A stretch of DNA of 12,149 bases, from positions 1 through 12,149 of the forward strand of contig JAADDG010000095.1 of NCBI GenBank assembly GCA_013154075.1, given 5' to 3'. This DNA comes from Campylobacterota bacterium. Lineage in GTDB: Bacteria > Campylobacterota > Campylobacteria > Campylobacterales > JAADDG01. Below the pieces are notes generated by a model that saw nothing but the letters and a program-made list of their open reading frames with translations, had not been told where the DNA came from and made no database searches. Of this stretch, positions 1 through 8,193 are shown piece after piece. Position 1 is the stretch's first letter. Each line of letters opens with the position of its first letter. The position numbers and the translations under genes are program-made.

Positions 1-998
1 TCCACAAAAGCGTTATGTTTTACCAAAGCGACCGATAGATTTTTACCCTCTACAACGTCGTTTGCCGCCTTTTTAAACTGCTTTTTTAAAACGTCGTTTC
101 CGATAATATTGCTCGATAATTTCACCGCCTGCACGAACGGAACACCCGATTTTACAAGGATAGAGACCATATAGGCAAATCTCGCCAAATCGGAAGTTTG
201 TGATATTTTGCCTATAAAAGGAGTCTTTAAAAGCGCCAGATCAACCGCATATTTAAACTTTTCACTATTTTTGTAAAAATAGCTAAAAATAATAGCTGCT
301 ATCAAGATTGAAAGGGCTACAAAAAGCCAATGTTTGGTAAAAAAATCTCCAACCGCTATAACAAATTGAGTGCTTTTTGGAAGCTCTTGATGAAGCTGAG
401 AGAACATATTGGTAATTTTCGGAACCACGACGGTAAGCATAAAACCTACCATAAAAAGAGAAATAACTATAATGAAAGATGGATAAACCAAAGCCTGTTT
501 GACTTTGCCTTGAATTTTATCCTGATCTTTCAAATATTTGGCAAGCTCCAAAAGCACCGCCTCCAAAGTTCCGCTCTCCTCAGCCACTTTGATAGACTGC
601 TTGTAAAAAGTTGGCAAAGCGATAATCTCTTGAGTCTCCAAAGCCTTATAAAAACTCTTTCCCTCATCCAAACTATTTTCTATGGAGCTAAAAAAATCGT
701 AAATTCTCGGTTCATCCTCATATTGAGATTTGGCAAGTCTAATGACGTTTACCAAAGGAATACCGGATTTTAGATAAATGGAGAGATTTCTCGAAATAGA
801 GGCAAGCTTATCGGCCGGAAGGCTTCTTTTTCTATTGAAAGCAAAAGAGAAAGTGGAGCCTTTACCCTCTTTCAAAGATTCGTACAAAATTCCTTTTGCC
901 TGAAGTTTTCTTTTGGCTTCGTTTATATCTTTGGCATCGATATGTCCCTTTACTTTTTTGCCGCTTTTTTTATCGATACCTTTATATTTAAAAACCAT
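1..998 (-). CDS. gspF: T2SS inner-membrane platform protein GspF (C-terminus cut by window edge)
   Basis: GspF is the polytopic inner-membrane platform protein that couples the GspE ATPase to pseudopilus assembly. Reading the minus strand from the ATG at 998 gives 332 codons with no stop before the left edge; the family is usually about 400 residues, so roughly the last 70 are missing. The N-terminal segment (1-45) is the small cytoplasmic domain found in full-length GspF. Residues about 60-165 and from about 268 onward are the two repeated T2SSF domains, with the twin motifs NLSIYLKSGIPLVNVI (71-86) and AYMVSILVKSGVPFVQAV (275-292). The family motif KQALVYPSF (167-175) precedes a membrane segment at about 170-194, and a second lies at 223-242. 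The start overlaps the gspE stop by one base (TAATG), so translation is probably coupled. The assignment is secure from sequence and position. Confidence 0.96.
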   Translation of the reverse strand, partial: MVFKYKGIDKKSGKKVKGHIDAKDINEAKRKLQAKGILYESLKEGKGSTFSFAFNRKRSLPADKLASISRNLSIYLKSGIPLVNVIRLAKSQYEDEPRIYDFFSSIENSLDEGKSFYKALETQEIIALPTFYKQSIKVAEESGTLEAVLLELAKYLKDQDKIQGKVKQALVYPSFIIVISLFMVGFMLTVVVPKITNMFSQLHQELPKSTQFVIAVGDFFTKHWLFVALSILIAAIIFSYFYKNSEKFKYAVDLALLKTPFIGKISQTSDLARFAYMVSILVKSGVPFVQAVKLSSNIIGNDVLKKQFKKAANDVVEGKNLSVALVKHNAFV

Positions 999-2524
999 TA
1001 ATCTTTCAATCCTATTCTGATAACTTCATTCAAAGAGGTGGTGCCATCAAGCAAAAGATCTTTTAATTTATCGCTAATTAGCCTCATTCCTTTTCTTTGC
1101 ATCGCCTCTCTTATCTCAAAATCGCTAAGCCCTTTTTTCAGCATCGCCTTTACATCATCATCCATCAAAAAGAGCTCTCCTACCGCCTGTCTTCCGATAT
1201 AGCCGGTAAAATTGCACTTCTTACAGCCGTTTTCCTTAAAAATCGGGGCATCTTTTGGCAAATCGAACTCTTCGGCTATCTCTTTTGGAATGGTTGAGGG
1301 TTCTTTACAATAGGGACAAAGCTTTCTAACAAGCCTTTGAGCCAAAACTCCAAGCAAAGAGGAGCTTATTAAAAACTCCTCTATCCCCATATCTATAAGC
1401 CTCGTAATGGCCGCCGTCGTATTATTGGTATGCAGGGTGGAGAGCATAAGGTGTCCCGTCAAAGCGGCCTGAATGGCTATCTCGGCAGTCTCTTTGTCCC
1501 TTATCTCTCCCACCATTACAATATCGGGATCCTGTCTAAGAATCGATCTAAGACCGGAAGCGAAAGTAAGGCCGGTTTTTGGATTGACTTGAATCTGATT
1601 TATGTTATCGGCCTTATACTCTACGGGATCTTCGATAGTTATTACGTTTTTCTCCGGGCTCGCCACTATCTGCAAAAAGGAGTGCAAAGTAGTGGACTTA
1701 CCGCTTCCCGTAGGACCGGTTACCAAAATCATACCGTGAGAGTGTTTAAGAAGCATCTTAAAATGCTCCGTCATCCCCTCTTCAAATCCAAGCTCTTCGA
1801 GAGTGGGAATATCGGCAGACTCCATAAGGATTCTCATAACGACTCTCTCACCGTGATAGGTGGGAAGCACCGATACCCTGATATCGAGACTCTTTCCTGC
1901 AATCTTTACCTGTGTTCTTCCGTCTTGAGGCACTCTCTTTTCGGAGATATCGAGATTTGAGATAACCTTGATACGGCTTATAACAAGTCCCACTATGTTT
2001 TTATCAAGTTCTATATGTTTTACCAAAACTCCGTCTATTCTATATCTAACTACTCCTCTATCTTCATGCGTCTCTATGTGGATATCGGAAGCATGCTTTT
2101 TAACCGCTTGATAAAAAAGAGAGTTTACAAGCTTAATTATCGGAGCCGACTCTTCGCTTGTTAAAATATCGCTGCTTGTTCTTAAAAACTCCGCTAAAGA
2201 GGCCTCTTCGTCGATATACTCCTCTTCCTCTTCGCTTTCAATCGTAGAAGCTAGATCCTTATCGGTCTTTATCTCCAAAAATCTATGATATAGTCTCTCA
2301 TACGAATCTTTATCCAAAAAGGCCAAAGGCAGATTTAGATCGAGTTTGGAATAGAAATTGAGTCCGTCAAGGAGCTTTTCTTGATTTAGTATCGCATAAA
2401 CTTTCCCATCAATCGAAGTAAAAAGAAGGGAGTTTTTGATAGAGAGATCTATATCGACTCCCTCCAAAAGCTCCGGATAGGGATCTAAATCGTAAAAAGT
2501 TGGAATATTTGCAAGCTTATTCAT
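998..2524 (-). CDS. gspE: T2SS assembly ATPase GspE
   Basis: GspE is the cytoplasmic hexameric ATPase that powers pseudopilus assembly; it docks on GspL and GspF. The 508-residue length is normal. Visible motifs are Walker A GPTGSGKST (270-278), the Asp box around ITIEDPVEY (295-303), the Walker B region RQDPDIVMVGEIRD (330-343) and the His box around LMLSTLHTN (359-367). A zinc-binding tetracysteine CPYC...CKKC (C403, C406, C434, C437) is typical of GspE and separates it from PilT-type retraction ATPases. The N1E-like region (1-90) is followed by an acidic linker (96-107), which probably separates the GspL-binding part from the N2E/ATPase core. The ATG at 2524 overlaps the end of gspD by 8 bases, with AGGA about ten bases upstream. 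All catalytic residues appear intact. Confidence 0.97.
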   Translation of the reverse strand: MNKLANIPTFYDLDPYPELLEGVDIDLSIKNSLLFTSIDGKVYAILNQEKLLDGLNFYSKLDLNLPLAFLDKDSYERLYHRFLEIKTDKDLASTIESEEEEEYIDEEASLAEFLRTSSDILTSEESAPIIKLVNSLFYQAVKKHASDIHIETHEDRGVVRYRIDGVLVKHIELDKNIVGLVISRIKVISNLDISEKRVPQDGRTQVKIAGKSLDIRVSVLPTYHGERVVMRILMESADIPTLEELGFEEGMTEHFKMLLKHSHGMILVTGPTGSGKSTTLHSFLQIVASPEKNVITIEDPVEYKADNINQIQVNPKTGLTFASGLRSILRQDPDIVMVGEIRDKETAEIAIQAALTGHLMLSTLHTNNTTAAITRLIDMGIEEFLISSSLLGVLAQRLVRKLCPYCKEPSTIPKEIAEEFDLPKDAPIFKENGCKKCNFTGYIGRQAVGELFLMDDDVKAMLKKGLSDFEIREAMQRKGMRLISDKLKDLLLDGTTSLNEVIRIGLKD

Positions 2525-4538
2525 AATCCGGCATTCCTAAAGGATCTTCCAAATCGTTATCGATTACATCGGAATTGTTTTTGCGAACTCTTTTTGTCTT
2601 CTTTTTGCCTTTGTTCAAATCTCTCTCGGCTCTTTTCGCAAGCTCTTTTTCTATCTTGTTAAGCTTTCCGAGCATCAATCTAAGTTTGGCCAAATCGGCA
2701 CTCTTATTGACTATATAAGGAGTTAGCAAAATAGCCAAAGATACTTTTGTATCGCTCTTTTCTTTATATCTAAAAGGGATACCGATAACGGGCAGATCTC
2801 CCAAAATAGGGATTTTGGAAAGAGAGTTGCTCTTTTTGTCCTTTACCAAGCCTCCCAAGATTATACTCTCTCCGTTATCGACGATAGCGGTAGTCTCTAT
2901 CTCTCTTTTAGTAGTGGTGGGAAGCCCGACCTGACTTCCCGGTACCACGTCCTCCAAAACTATCTTCGTATCCAAAGTCACCTTATTATCTGCGGAAATT
3001 CTCGGCTTTATTTTCAAAGTCAAACCTATATCCTGCCTTGTATAGGTATTTCTCGTAATATCGGTAGTGGAAGTTCCGGTAGAGGATTGAGTTATTACCG
3101 ATTCGGTTCTACCCACGTAAATGGTAGATTCGTGATTGTTTATACAAAGGATCGAGGGTTCCGATATCAGATCCGCCGCTCCTTCATCCGCCAAAAGAGA
3201 AAGCGTAGCTCCAAGAGCGAGTCCCTTGTCCAAAACGGGCTTCTCTATCCCCAAAGCTCCAAGATCGAAAGCTATCGGATTTACCGCATTTTTTGCGAAA
3301 ATGGTACTTAGAGTATAAAGTCCGCTGCTATCTACGATACCTCCTATAAGGCCGTATTTTGCGCCTATAGCGGAAGATTTGTCCAAACTGATCTCTACAA
3401 TTTTGGCTTTTACGTAAACTTGTTGTCTCTCGATATCGAGCTGCTCTATAATATTTTTAAGCTCTTTTAGCTCCTTTTCGGAAGCGTAAATAATTATGGC
3501 GTTTAACTCCTTATCCACCGTAATGCTCGGTTTGTTGTCGTTTTTGGTAATGGTGGTTTTAGTTCTGGTGATAGGAACGAAAGGAGGCGGCTCTTTTGGG
3601 TTTTTGGGATTTTTGACATTTCCTTTGGTTGTCTTGGAAGTGCTGATACTTTTGACAAATCCCTTGTTTGATAAAAGGTTTTGAAGAGTTTGAGCGATCT
3701 TCTCGGCATCGGCGTTTTTTATGTGAATGATGGATATCTTTTTTTCGGAAACGTCGTTTGCTACGTCAAGCTGTTTGATGTAGGGAATTAATTTTTGTAT
3801 ATTTTTCTCTCTGGAAATCAAAATAAGACTGTTTGTCCCCTCATCCTCCAAAATCTCCATCTTTTGAGTGGGGATCCTTTTGTTAAAAAGAGCGTCAGCT
3901 ATCTTTCTTACTTTTTGATATACGCTCTTTACGCCGATATTCTCAAGCGTTACGAACTCTACGGATCTATCGTCGTGTCTGTCCAAAATTCTTACAAGTC
4001 TGTCAATGGTTTTGATATTTTCCGGATAATCGGTAACTATGATACTATTTATCTCTCTTGAGACTACGACTCTTCCGTATTTACTTAGAAGAAAACTGAT
4101 TTGCTTATAAATGGCTATGGCATCAAGATTCTTGATAGGAATAATTTGTGTTTGAATCTGATCTATACTGCTATGACCGTAAAGAGGCGGAGCGCTTTTG
4201 GTAGCCTCCGAGCTTCTTACCACTTTCAAATAGCCCTTTCTGCTATCCACGATCGTATAACCTTTGGTAGACAAAACGCTTATCAAAAGATTATACATCA
4301 CCTCTTTTACTCTATCTTTTCTTATAGGCTTCATAGGAATGAAATTGATCTTGCCCGGAATCTCTCTCGTTACCAAAATATTCTTTTGGGTGATCTTCGC
4401 TACATATTTTATAAAGTTATTTATACTCATATTGTTGATCACACCCAAATCTACATATTCGCTACTTCTATGACTCTCTTTGGCAACTCCCATGGAGAGA
4501 GTCAAAGCTATCATAATTAAAGCCAAAAGTTTTCTCAT
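2517..4538 (-). CDS. gspD: T2SS outer-membrane secretin GspD
   Basis: GspD forms the outer-membrane channel through which folded substrates leave. From the ATG at 4538 it is 673 residues, a usual length. It has a signal peptide (MRKLLALIMIALTLSMGVA, then KES), an N0 domain (about 28-110), and N1, N2 and N3 ring domains (about 130-370). A Lys/Pro-rich low-complexity insert (about 298-335) lies within N3. The secretin barrel spans about 371-611. It contains the conserved EGAADLISEPSILCINN stretch (452-468) and the IPILGDLPVIGIPF motif (576-589). The tail after 612 is highly charged and lysine-rich and could be the S-domain that meets a pilotin or assembly factor; no pilotin is in the window. 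A TTG three bases upstream could also be read as a start, but the AAGGAAGG ribosome site sits too close to it and well placed for this ATG. Confidence 0.97.
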   Translation of the reverse strand: MRKLLALIMIALTLSMGVAKESHRSSEYVDLGVINNMSINNFIKYVAKITQKNILVTREIPGKINFIPMKPIRKDRVKEVMYNLLISVLSTKGYTIVDSRKGYLKVVRSSEATKSAPPLYGHSSIDQIQTQIIPIKNLDAIAIYKQISFLLSKYGRVVVSREINSIIVTDYPENIKTIDRLVRILDRHDDRSVEFVTLENIGVKSVYQKVRKIADALFNKRIPTQKMEILEDEGTNSLILISREKNIQKLIPYIKQLDVANDVSEKKISIIHIKNADAEKIAQTLQNLLSNKGFVKSISTSKTTKGNVKNPKNPKEPPPFVPITRTKTTITKNDNKPSITVDKELNAIIIYASEKELKELKNIIEQLDIERQQVYVKAKIVEISLDKSSAIGAKYGLIGGIVDSSGLYTLSTIFAKNAVNPIAFDLGALGIEKPVLDKGLALGATLSLLADEGAADLISEPSILCINNHESTIYVGRTESVITQSSTGTSTTDITRNTYTRQDIGLTLKIKPRISADNKVTLDTKIVLEDVVPGSQVGLPTTTKREIETTAIVDNGESIILGGLVKDKKSNSLSKIPILGDLPVIGIPFRYKEKSDTKVSLAILLTPYIVNKSADLAKLRLMLGKLNKIEKELAKRAERDLNKGKKKTKRVRKNNSDVIDNDLEDPLGMPDYE

Positions 4539-4544
4539 CAAATT

Positions 4545-4552
4545 CCTTCCTT
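4545..4552 (-). promoter_or_regulatory. Ribosome binding site of gspD
   Basis: The minus strand reads AAGGAAGG here, six bases from the ATG at 4538 and only three from the upstream TTG at 4541, which decides the start in favour of ATG. It touches the gspC stop codon (4552-4554), so ribosomes finishing gspC arrive directly at it. Confidence 0.75.
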
Positions 4553-5400
4553 TAATGTATATCGAAAAATAGTTCCATCTCCTCTCCCCCTCTAACGATC
4601 GTTAGAGTAAGAGCGTTTATTTTGGAGATGTTGTTGTAATAGTGCATAACTTGAGCTATACTTCTAAACTCCCTACCGTCTATCGCTTTGATTATATCTC
4701 CGCTTTTTAGACCGAGTTTATCGAAATATGAACCCTTTTTCACATATCTTACTTTAAAACCTTTGATCTTGCCGCCCTTTTTTATCTCATCTATTTTTAT
4801 ATTTTTCCAAATTAAATTCGGATTTTCTATATATCGCTCTATCGTGTTTCTTGAGACGGTAACGGCGGAGACAGTTTTGGGAGGCTCTTTTTCCAAACCT
4901 CCGGGGATAAACTCAGGCATCTCCTCTTCTACACTCTCTTCATCTTCCAAAGCCTTTTGAGCCTCTTTTGGAAGAGTATCTTTGATAGAGATTTCGTAAT
5001 TTTTGCCGCCTTTTGTGAAAACCGCTCTATCCTTATATACCTCTATAAGTTTGTATCCTTTATACACTTCCCCTTTATCCAAAAAGATACTTTTCTTCCC
5101 ATCTTCAATTACTATAAAACTTCTATTCGGATCTACGAAAGTAGCCTTCAAAACCAAAGATTCAAGTTTCAATGTAGGTTCGGTGATTTTGGGCTTGTTT
5201 TCCACCACTTTTTCGTTCGGAATAATTTTAGAAGCCAAATCGCCTCTATAAAAAAACCTAAAATCTCTCTCTTTGTAAAACTCGACACTCCTTTTTTCCA
5301 GAAAAAACAAAGAGAGCGAGTATAAAAGTTTTATAAGCAAAAGAGGAATCAAAACGCTTTTTATAAAAAACGAAAGTTTACTATTTAAAGCCGTATTCAT
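4552..5400 (-). CDS. gspC: T2SS inner-membrane/periplasmic linker GspC
   Basis: GspC spans the inner membrane once and contacts the N0 domain of GspD, tying the platform to the secretin. From the ATG at 5400 the protein is 282 residues. The layout is a short cytoplasmic N-terminus, a membrane helix (about 11-33), a homology-region (HR) domain at about 78-140 with the pattern LVLKATFVDPNRSFIVIEDG, an acidic linker (about 150-170), and a C-terminal PDZ domain (about 195-282). The PDZ core reads KLGLKSGDIIKAIDG (228-242). A PDZ end is common in GspC, while some homologues have a coiled coil instead. The 5' end overlaps the gspN-like gene by 20 bases. A TTG two codons upstream is an alternative start but lies too close to the AGAGGGA ribosome site. 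It sits immediately before gspD, as in most T2SS operons. Confidence 0.94.
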   Translation of the reverse strand: MNTALNSKLSFFIKSVLIPLLLIKLLYSLSLFFLEKRSVEFYKERDFRFFYRGDLASKIIPNEKVVENKPKITEPTLKLESLVLKATFVDPNRSFIVIEDGKKSIFLDKGEVYKGYKLIEVYKDRAVFTKGGKNYEISIKDTLPKEAQKALEDEESVEEEMPEFIPGGLEKEPPKTVSAVTVSRNTIERYIENPNLIWKNIKIDEIKKGGKIKGFKVRYVKKGSYFDKLGLKSGDIIKAIDGREFRSIAQVMHYYNNISKINALTLTIVRGGEEMELFFDIH

Positions 5401-5899
5401 ACACAAATCCCTCTTTTGTTTTTCTAAAAAATCTTAAAATAGATCTATTGTTTTTAAAAGTTTTAGACGGGATCAAAACAACCTTCAAAATCTTGTTTTT
5501 AAGATCCACAAAACCGCTAAAACTTCCTATATTCCCCTTACCCTTTAGAAAAATCATAAAAGGCTTTATAACGCTGTTTTGAATCTTTATATTATCAATT
5601 TTAAAATCAATTACATTTTTAATATCTTTTGAAGAGCTTATATCCTTTAGAGTAACTAAATTATAAAATAGATAAGGAAAAGCCTTCATATCCGATATTT
5701 TAGCCACTTTCAAATCTTCAAAATACAGATCCCCATTTTTTACATTCAAAAAAGCCCAAAAATCCAAAACCTTCTCGTTAGAGACTATCAAAGAGTCCTT
5801 CTTTAAAAATTTCTCCAGCGTAAACCAAAGATTTGCTTTCGGCATCAAAAAAACCAAAGAGAGATAAACGCTCAAAATAACAACGGCAATCTTTTTCAT
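5381..5899 (-). CDS. gspN: GspN-like T2SS accessory protein
   Basis: This 172-residue protein has one N-terminal membrane helix or uncleaved signal (MKKIAVVILSVYLSLVFLMP) and a periplasmic remainder with alternating short hydrophobic strands. One such stretch is GKGNIGSFSGFVDLKNKILKVVLIPS (120-145). This pattern, a strand-rich protein that builds up layers such as 'GNIGSFSGFVDL', recalls the GspN family (T2SSN), an accessory component present in only some T2SS loci and without a firm mechanism. The position between gspM and gspC matches gspN read in a rotated operon (K-L-M-N-C-D-E-F). It is shorter than the roughly 250-residue GspN proteins of Proteobacteria such as Klebsiella and Pseudomonas. 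Its ATG overlaps the gspM stop (ATGA). The identification rests more on position and fold style than on motifs, so the name is tentative. Confidence 0.6.
   Translation of the reverse strand: MKKIAVVILSVYLSLVFLMPKANLWFTLEKFLKKDSLIVSNEKVLDFWAFLNVKNGDLYFEDLKVAKISDMKAFPYLFYNLVTLKDISSSKDIKNVIDFKIDNIKIQNSVIKPFMIFLKGKGNIGSFSGFVDLKNKILKVVLIPSKTFKNNRSILRFFRKTKEGFVYEYGFK
5408..5414 (-). promoter_or_regulatory. Ribosome binding site of gspC
   Basis: The minus strand reads AGAGGGA, seven bases from the ATG at 5400. The TTG at 5406 is only one base away and so is an unlikely start. The site lies inside the end of the upstream gspN-like gene. Confidence 0.7.
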
Positions 5900-6285
5900 A
5901 TATAGATCTCCAAATACAAAGAGGCTCTCTCTTTCTCTCTCATTACTCTAAAAGTTTTGAGTTTGATGCCGGAATTTAGGATTTTTTTGATAATAAGTCT
6001 CAAGCTATTCTTATCAAGTGCCGAAAACTCAAGCACCCTAACTCCCCCTCTTTTATAATCTTTGGAGGGATTTCTAAGCCTCTTTAAAGAGTTTATGAAA
6101 GATTTTGTTTTGGATCTGTCAAACATTCTCTTTAATTCATTCAGCTCTTTGGCTTCAACCTCCAATCTATCTACTTCGGGAGCGTGAACCCGATAATATT
6201 TTTTGGCCCTAAAATCCAAAACATAACTTACAGCCACAAATAAAACGGCCGCCAAAAGCAAAAGATATACGCTGTTTTTCGTCAT
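5896..6285 (-). CDS. gspM: T2SS inner-membrane platform protein GspM
   Basis: GspM is a bitopic inner-membrane protein that stabilises GspL. The 129-residue product has a short N-terminus, one membrane helix (about 6-23), a helical charged stretch (about 35-70) and a small C-terminal domain (about 80-129). That domain has the strand-helix-strand alternation expected of the ferredoxin-like fold in GspM and GspL. It is somewhat short for the family (about 150-170 residues). GspM sequences are very divergent and no catalytic motif is expected; the call rests on size, topology and position directly after gspL. Both ends overlap their neighbours by four bases as ATGA, a strong sign of translational coupling and of fixed stoichiometry with GspL and GspN. 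Confidence 0.8.
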   Translation of the reverse strand: MTKNSVYLLLLAAVLFVAVSYVLDFRAKKYYRVHAPEVDRLEVEAKELNELKRMFDRSKTKSFINSLKRLRNPSKDYKRGGVRVLEFSALDKNSLRLIIKKILNSGIKLKTFRVMREKERASLYLEIYI

Positions 6286-7220
6286 ACTCTAATCTCTAAA
6301 TTCAAAATATCTCCCTGCATGCTCTCTTTCATAATTTTATATTTTTTGGAAATATATCTTTTGATTTTCTCTTTTCTACTCGAAGAAGAGAGCTTTATCG
6401 AAAGGGACGCTTCTTTGTCGGTAACGGATATAGACTTTAAAAACTCATTTTTCTCTATTCTTAGTTCCGATATGAAATCTATAAAATCTCTTATCTTTTT
6501 TTGTTTTTTATAAGTACTTAAAAGAGAAGTTTTTATGCTGTTTAATTGTATAGATGTTCTTGGCAGATGATATTTAACGATAATGCTCTCTTTTTTACTC
6601 TCCATCTCTTTTATCGCTTTTTTATAAACGGCATACTCTATCAAAAAAGAAGCACTCAAAATCACAAAAGGAATAGCATATAAAATAAGAGTCTTTGTGT
6701 CTAAAAGATCTTTTTGAGAAACTCTTATTTTATATTTGGATAATTTTACGTCTTTCAACAAGTCCTCTATAGAGATGCCGCCCTCTGCACAGATTCTTGG
6801 AATGAATACCGCAATATCCTCTATCCAAACAAGAGAGCTTTTATCATCCACGTTTACGCATTCATCTCTCTTTTCAAATTCGGTTTGAGCAAATCTAATC
6901 TCTTCCACATCATCCAAATCTTCTACAACTTCTAAAAGATCTTCTAAAATCTTCTCTTTATCATAAGCTATTAAAACAAACTCCTCTCCATCTTTATAAA
7001 CGAGATACGAATAGTCTCCATCGGGCAAAAATCCGTCAAAAACGGAAGGAGCGAGTTTTTTGGCTTCATACACCCGTTTTACGGGAAGAGACTCTTTTTT
7101 GATCCAATAAAATTCGGGAGAGAGGATAAGTGAAAATTTGCCTCTTTTGTCTATTTTGCTATGTTTGGTTACGAAATATATCTCTTTTTCTTTCTCAAAT
7201 CTACTAAAAATATCTCTCAA
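6282..7220 (-). CDS. gspL: T2SS inner-membrane platform protein GspL (TTG start)
   Basis: GspL recruits the GspE ATPase to the membrane. The 312-residue product has a cytoplasmic part (1-174), one membrane helix (about 176-198), a helical linker (about 200-258) and a C-terminal ferredoxin-like domain (about 259-312) ending in ILNLEIRV. The cytoplasmic part is shorter than the actin-like domain of well-studied GspL (about 240 residues), so this is a reduced version. The start is a TTG inside the end of gspK (17-base overlap), with AAGG about nine bases upstream. No ATG appears before codon 206, past the membrane helix, so the TTG is the best start. Next to gspM with an ATGA overlap, which fits the usual L-M pair. 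The sequence is divergent; topology and context carry the call. Confidence 0.82.
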   Translation of the reverse strand: MRDIFSRFEKEKEIYFVTKHSKIDKRGKFSLILSPEFYWIKKESLPVKRVYEAKKLAPSVFDGFLPDGDYSYLVYKDGEEFVLIAYDKEKILEDLLEVVEDLDDVEEIRFAQTEFEKRDECVNVDDKSSLVWIEDIAVFIPRICAEGGISIEDLLKDVKLSKYKIRVSQKDLLDTKTLILYAIPFVILSASFLIEYAVYKKAIKEMESKKESIIVKYHLPRTSIQLNSIKTSLLSTYKKQKKIRDFIDFISELRIEKNEFLKSISVTDKEASLSIKLSSSSRKEKIKRYISKKYKIMKESMQGDILNLEIRV

Positions 7221-8067
7221 TATTGCTAACCTTATGCGTTTTTATATCATAATCAAACTCTACTTTTTGCTCCTTTTCACCGAACAAAAAAGAGACTCTG
7301 CAAGTTACTGGATAATCGACTCCCTTTTTAAAAGGAGAGTAGTTAAAAGCCGAAATTCCCATCTTTTTAATATCCTGACAAGTTATATTCATTCTTTCGC
7401 CAAACAAAACTTCAACCAACTCCATAGGCATTCTATCACAATCCAATATATATTTTTTATCCCTCGGCCCGAAAAATATCAGCCTATCCCACGGGATATT
7501 TTTCACGCTTTTATCTCCCGTCAAGGAGACGTAATAATCGAGTATTTTATCCAAATGTTTCTTATTTTCTATTTTACCGTTTCTAAAGTCAAAATCTTTC
7601 AATACGATCTCAGTCTGCGCTCCTCTTTCGCTCTCATCATTATCGATCGTATCCAAAAAAAGCCTATAAAGCAGATCGCCGTCCGCAACGTCATATCTTA
7701 GAAAAAGCCTCTCCAAAAAAGCTTTTATAATAAAATCCGGCTTATGTTTATAATAGAGATTGTTTATATTTATCCTATTTACTTTCGGTTCTATCTCTAT
7801 AGAGACGTACAGATTCGATTTCGAATCGGAAAAGGGGGGATATACACCCAAAAAGTTATCCAGATCCTCCGAGGATTTTATATCCTTTACTTTTTTATTC
7901 AATATCGCTACAATATCCGAAAAAAGAACGTTAAAACGGTTTCTATCCTCCAGATTTTGGACGTTTGAGAATGACCGCTCGAATATTGATACGGATACCA
8001 AAATAAGAGCGCTCATAAGAGTGATAAAACCGATCGTTATAAGCAAAATTATAGCTTTTTTTTTCAT
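7204..8067 (-). CDS. gspK: T2SS minor pseudopilin GspK
   Basis: GspK is the large minor pseudopilin that caps the pseudopilus tip. From the ATG at 8067 it is 287 residues. It has a very short basic leader (MKKKA), then a hydrophobic N-terminal helix IILLITIGFITLMSALILVSV, and lacks the Glu at +5, as GspK proteins do. The globular domain carries the family hallmark LDTIDNDESERGAQTE (138-153, an acidic, probably metal-binding loop) and the RININNL stretch (98-104), which corresponds to the INVN-type motif. Length exceeds the other pseudopilins, as expected. The residue before the likely cleavage point is Ala rather than Gly. A TTG twelve bases upstream is an alternative start with no better ribosome site; the Shine-Dalgarno sequence is weak in either case. 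This is the first gene of the minus-strand operon. Confidence 0.9.
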   Translation of the reverse strand: MKKKAIILLITIGFITLMSALILVSVSIFERSFSNVQNLEDRNRFNVLFSDIVAILNKKVKDIKSSEDLDNFLGVYPPFSDSKSNLYVSIEIEPKVNRININNLYYKHKPDFIIKAFLERLFLRYDVADGDLLYRLFLDTIDNDESERGAQTEIVLKDFDFRNGKIENKKHLDKILDYYVSLTGDKSVKNIPWDRLIFFGPRDKKYILDCDRMPMELVEVLFGERMNITCQDIKKMGISAFNYSPFKKGVDYPVTCRVSFLFGEKEQKVEFDYDIKTHKVSNIERYF

Positions 8068-8108
8068 AATAATTTTCAAAGTTAATTTTTTATAAAATTT
8101 TGCGGTAA

Positions 8109-8137
8109 TTGTATATTAAAGCAACTTAAATTATACT
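8109..8137 (+). promoter_or_regulatory. Candidate promoter of gspG
   Basis: TTGTAT (8109-8114) and TATACT (8132-8137) are separated by 17 bases and would start transcription near 8145, about 50 bases before gspG. A second -10-like TATAAG overlaps at 8137-8142. The boxes overlap the candidate minus-strand -10, so polymerase could not occupy both directions at once. Confidence 0.45.
8130..8135 (-). promoter_or_regulatory. Candidate -10 box for the gspK-to-gspF operon
   Basis: The minus strand reads a perfect TATAAT about 62 bases before the gspK ATG. No good TTGACA-like box lies 16-18 bases further upstream, which is not unusual in Campylobacterota, where the -35 is often weak. A second, closer AT-rich box (TATAAA, 8089-8094) is possible but would leave a very short leader. 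Confidence 0.45.
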
Positions 8138-8183
8138 ATAAGACGGTAAACGAACGATATATGAAAATATAAAAATAGTTATT

Positions 8184-8188
8184 AGGAG
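8184..8188 (+). promoter_or_regulatory. Ribosome binding site of gspG
   Basis: AGGAG lies five bases upstream of the gspG ATG at 8194. It is among the best Shine-Dalgarno matches in the window, in line with a highly expressed major pilin. Confidence 0.75.
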
Positions 8189-8193
8189 TATTT

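Noticed and set aside
330..773. Plus-strand open frame of 147 codons inside gspF
   Set aside because: It lies antisense to a clear GspF coding sequence with conserved motifs, and its translation shows no recognisable domain or ribosome site.
1430..1960. Plus-strand open frame of 176 codons opposite gspE
   Set aside because: It is antisense to the most conserved part of the ATPase (Walker A and B); its length is explained by codon constraint on the real strand.
3503..3709. Frame within the Lys/Pro-rich insert region of gspD on the same strand
   Set aside because: It is an out-of-frame shadow of a low-complexity stretch; the GspD frame is continuous across it.
7138..7701. Plus-strand open frame of 187 codons opposite gspK and gspL
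   Set aside because: It runs across the overlap of two well-supported genes and encodes a low-complexity hydrophobic sequence without family features.
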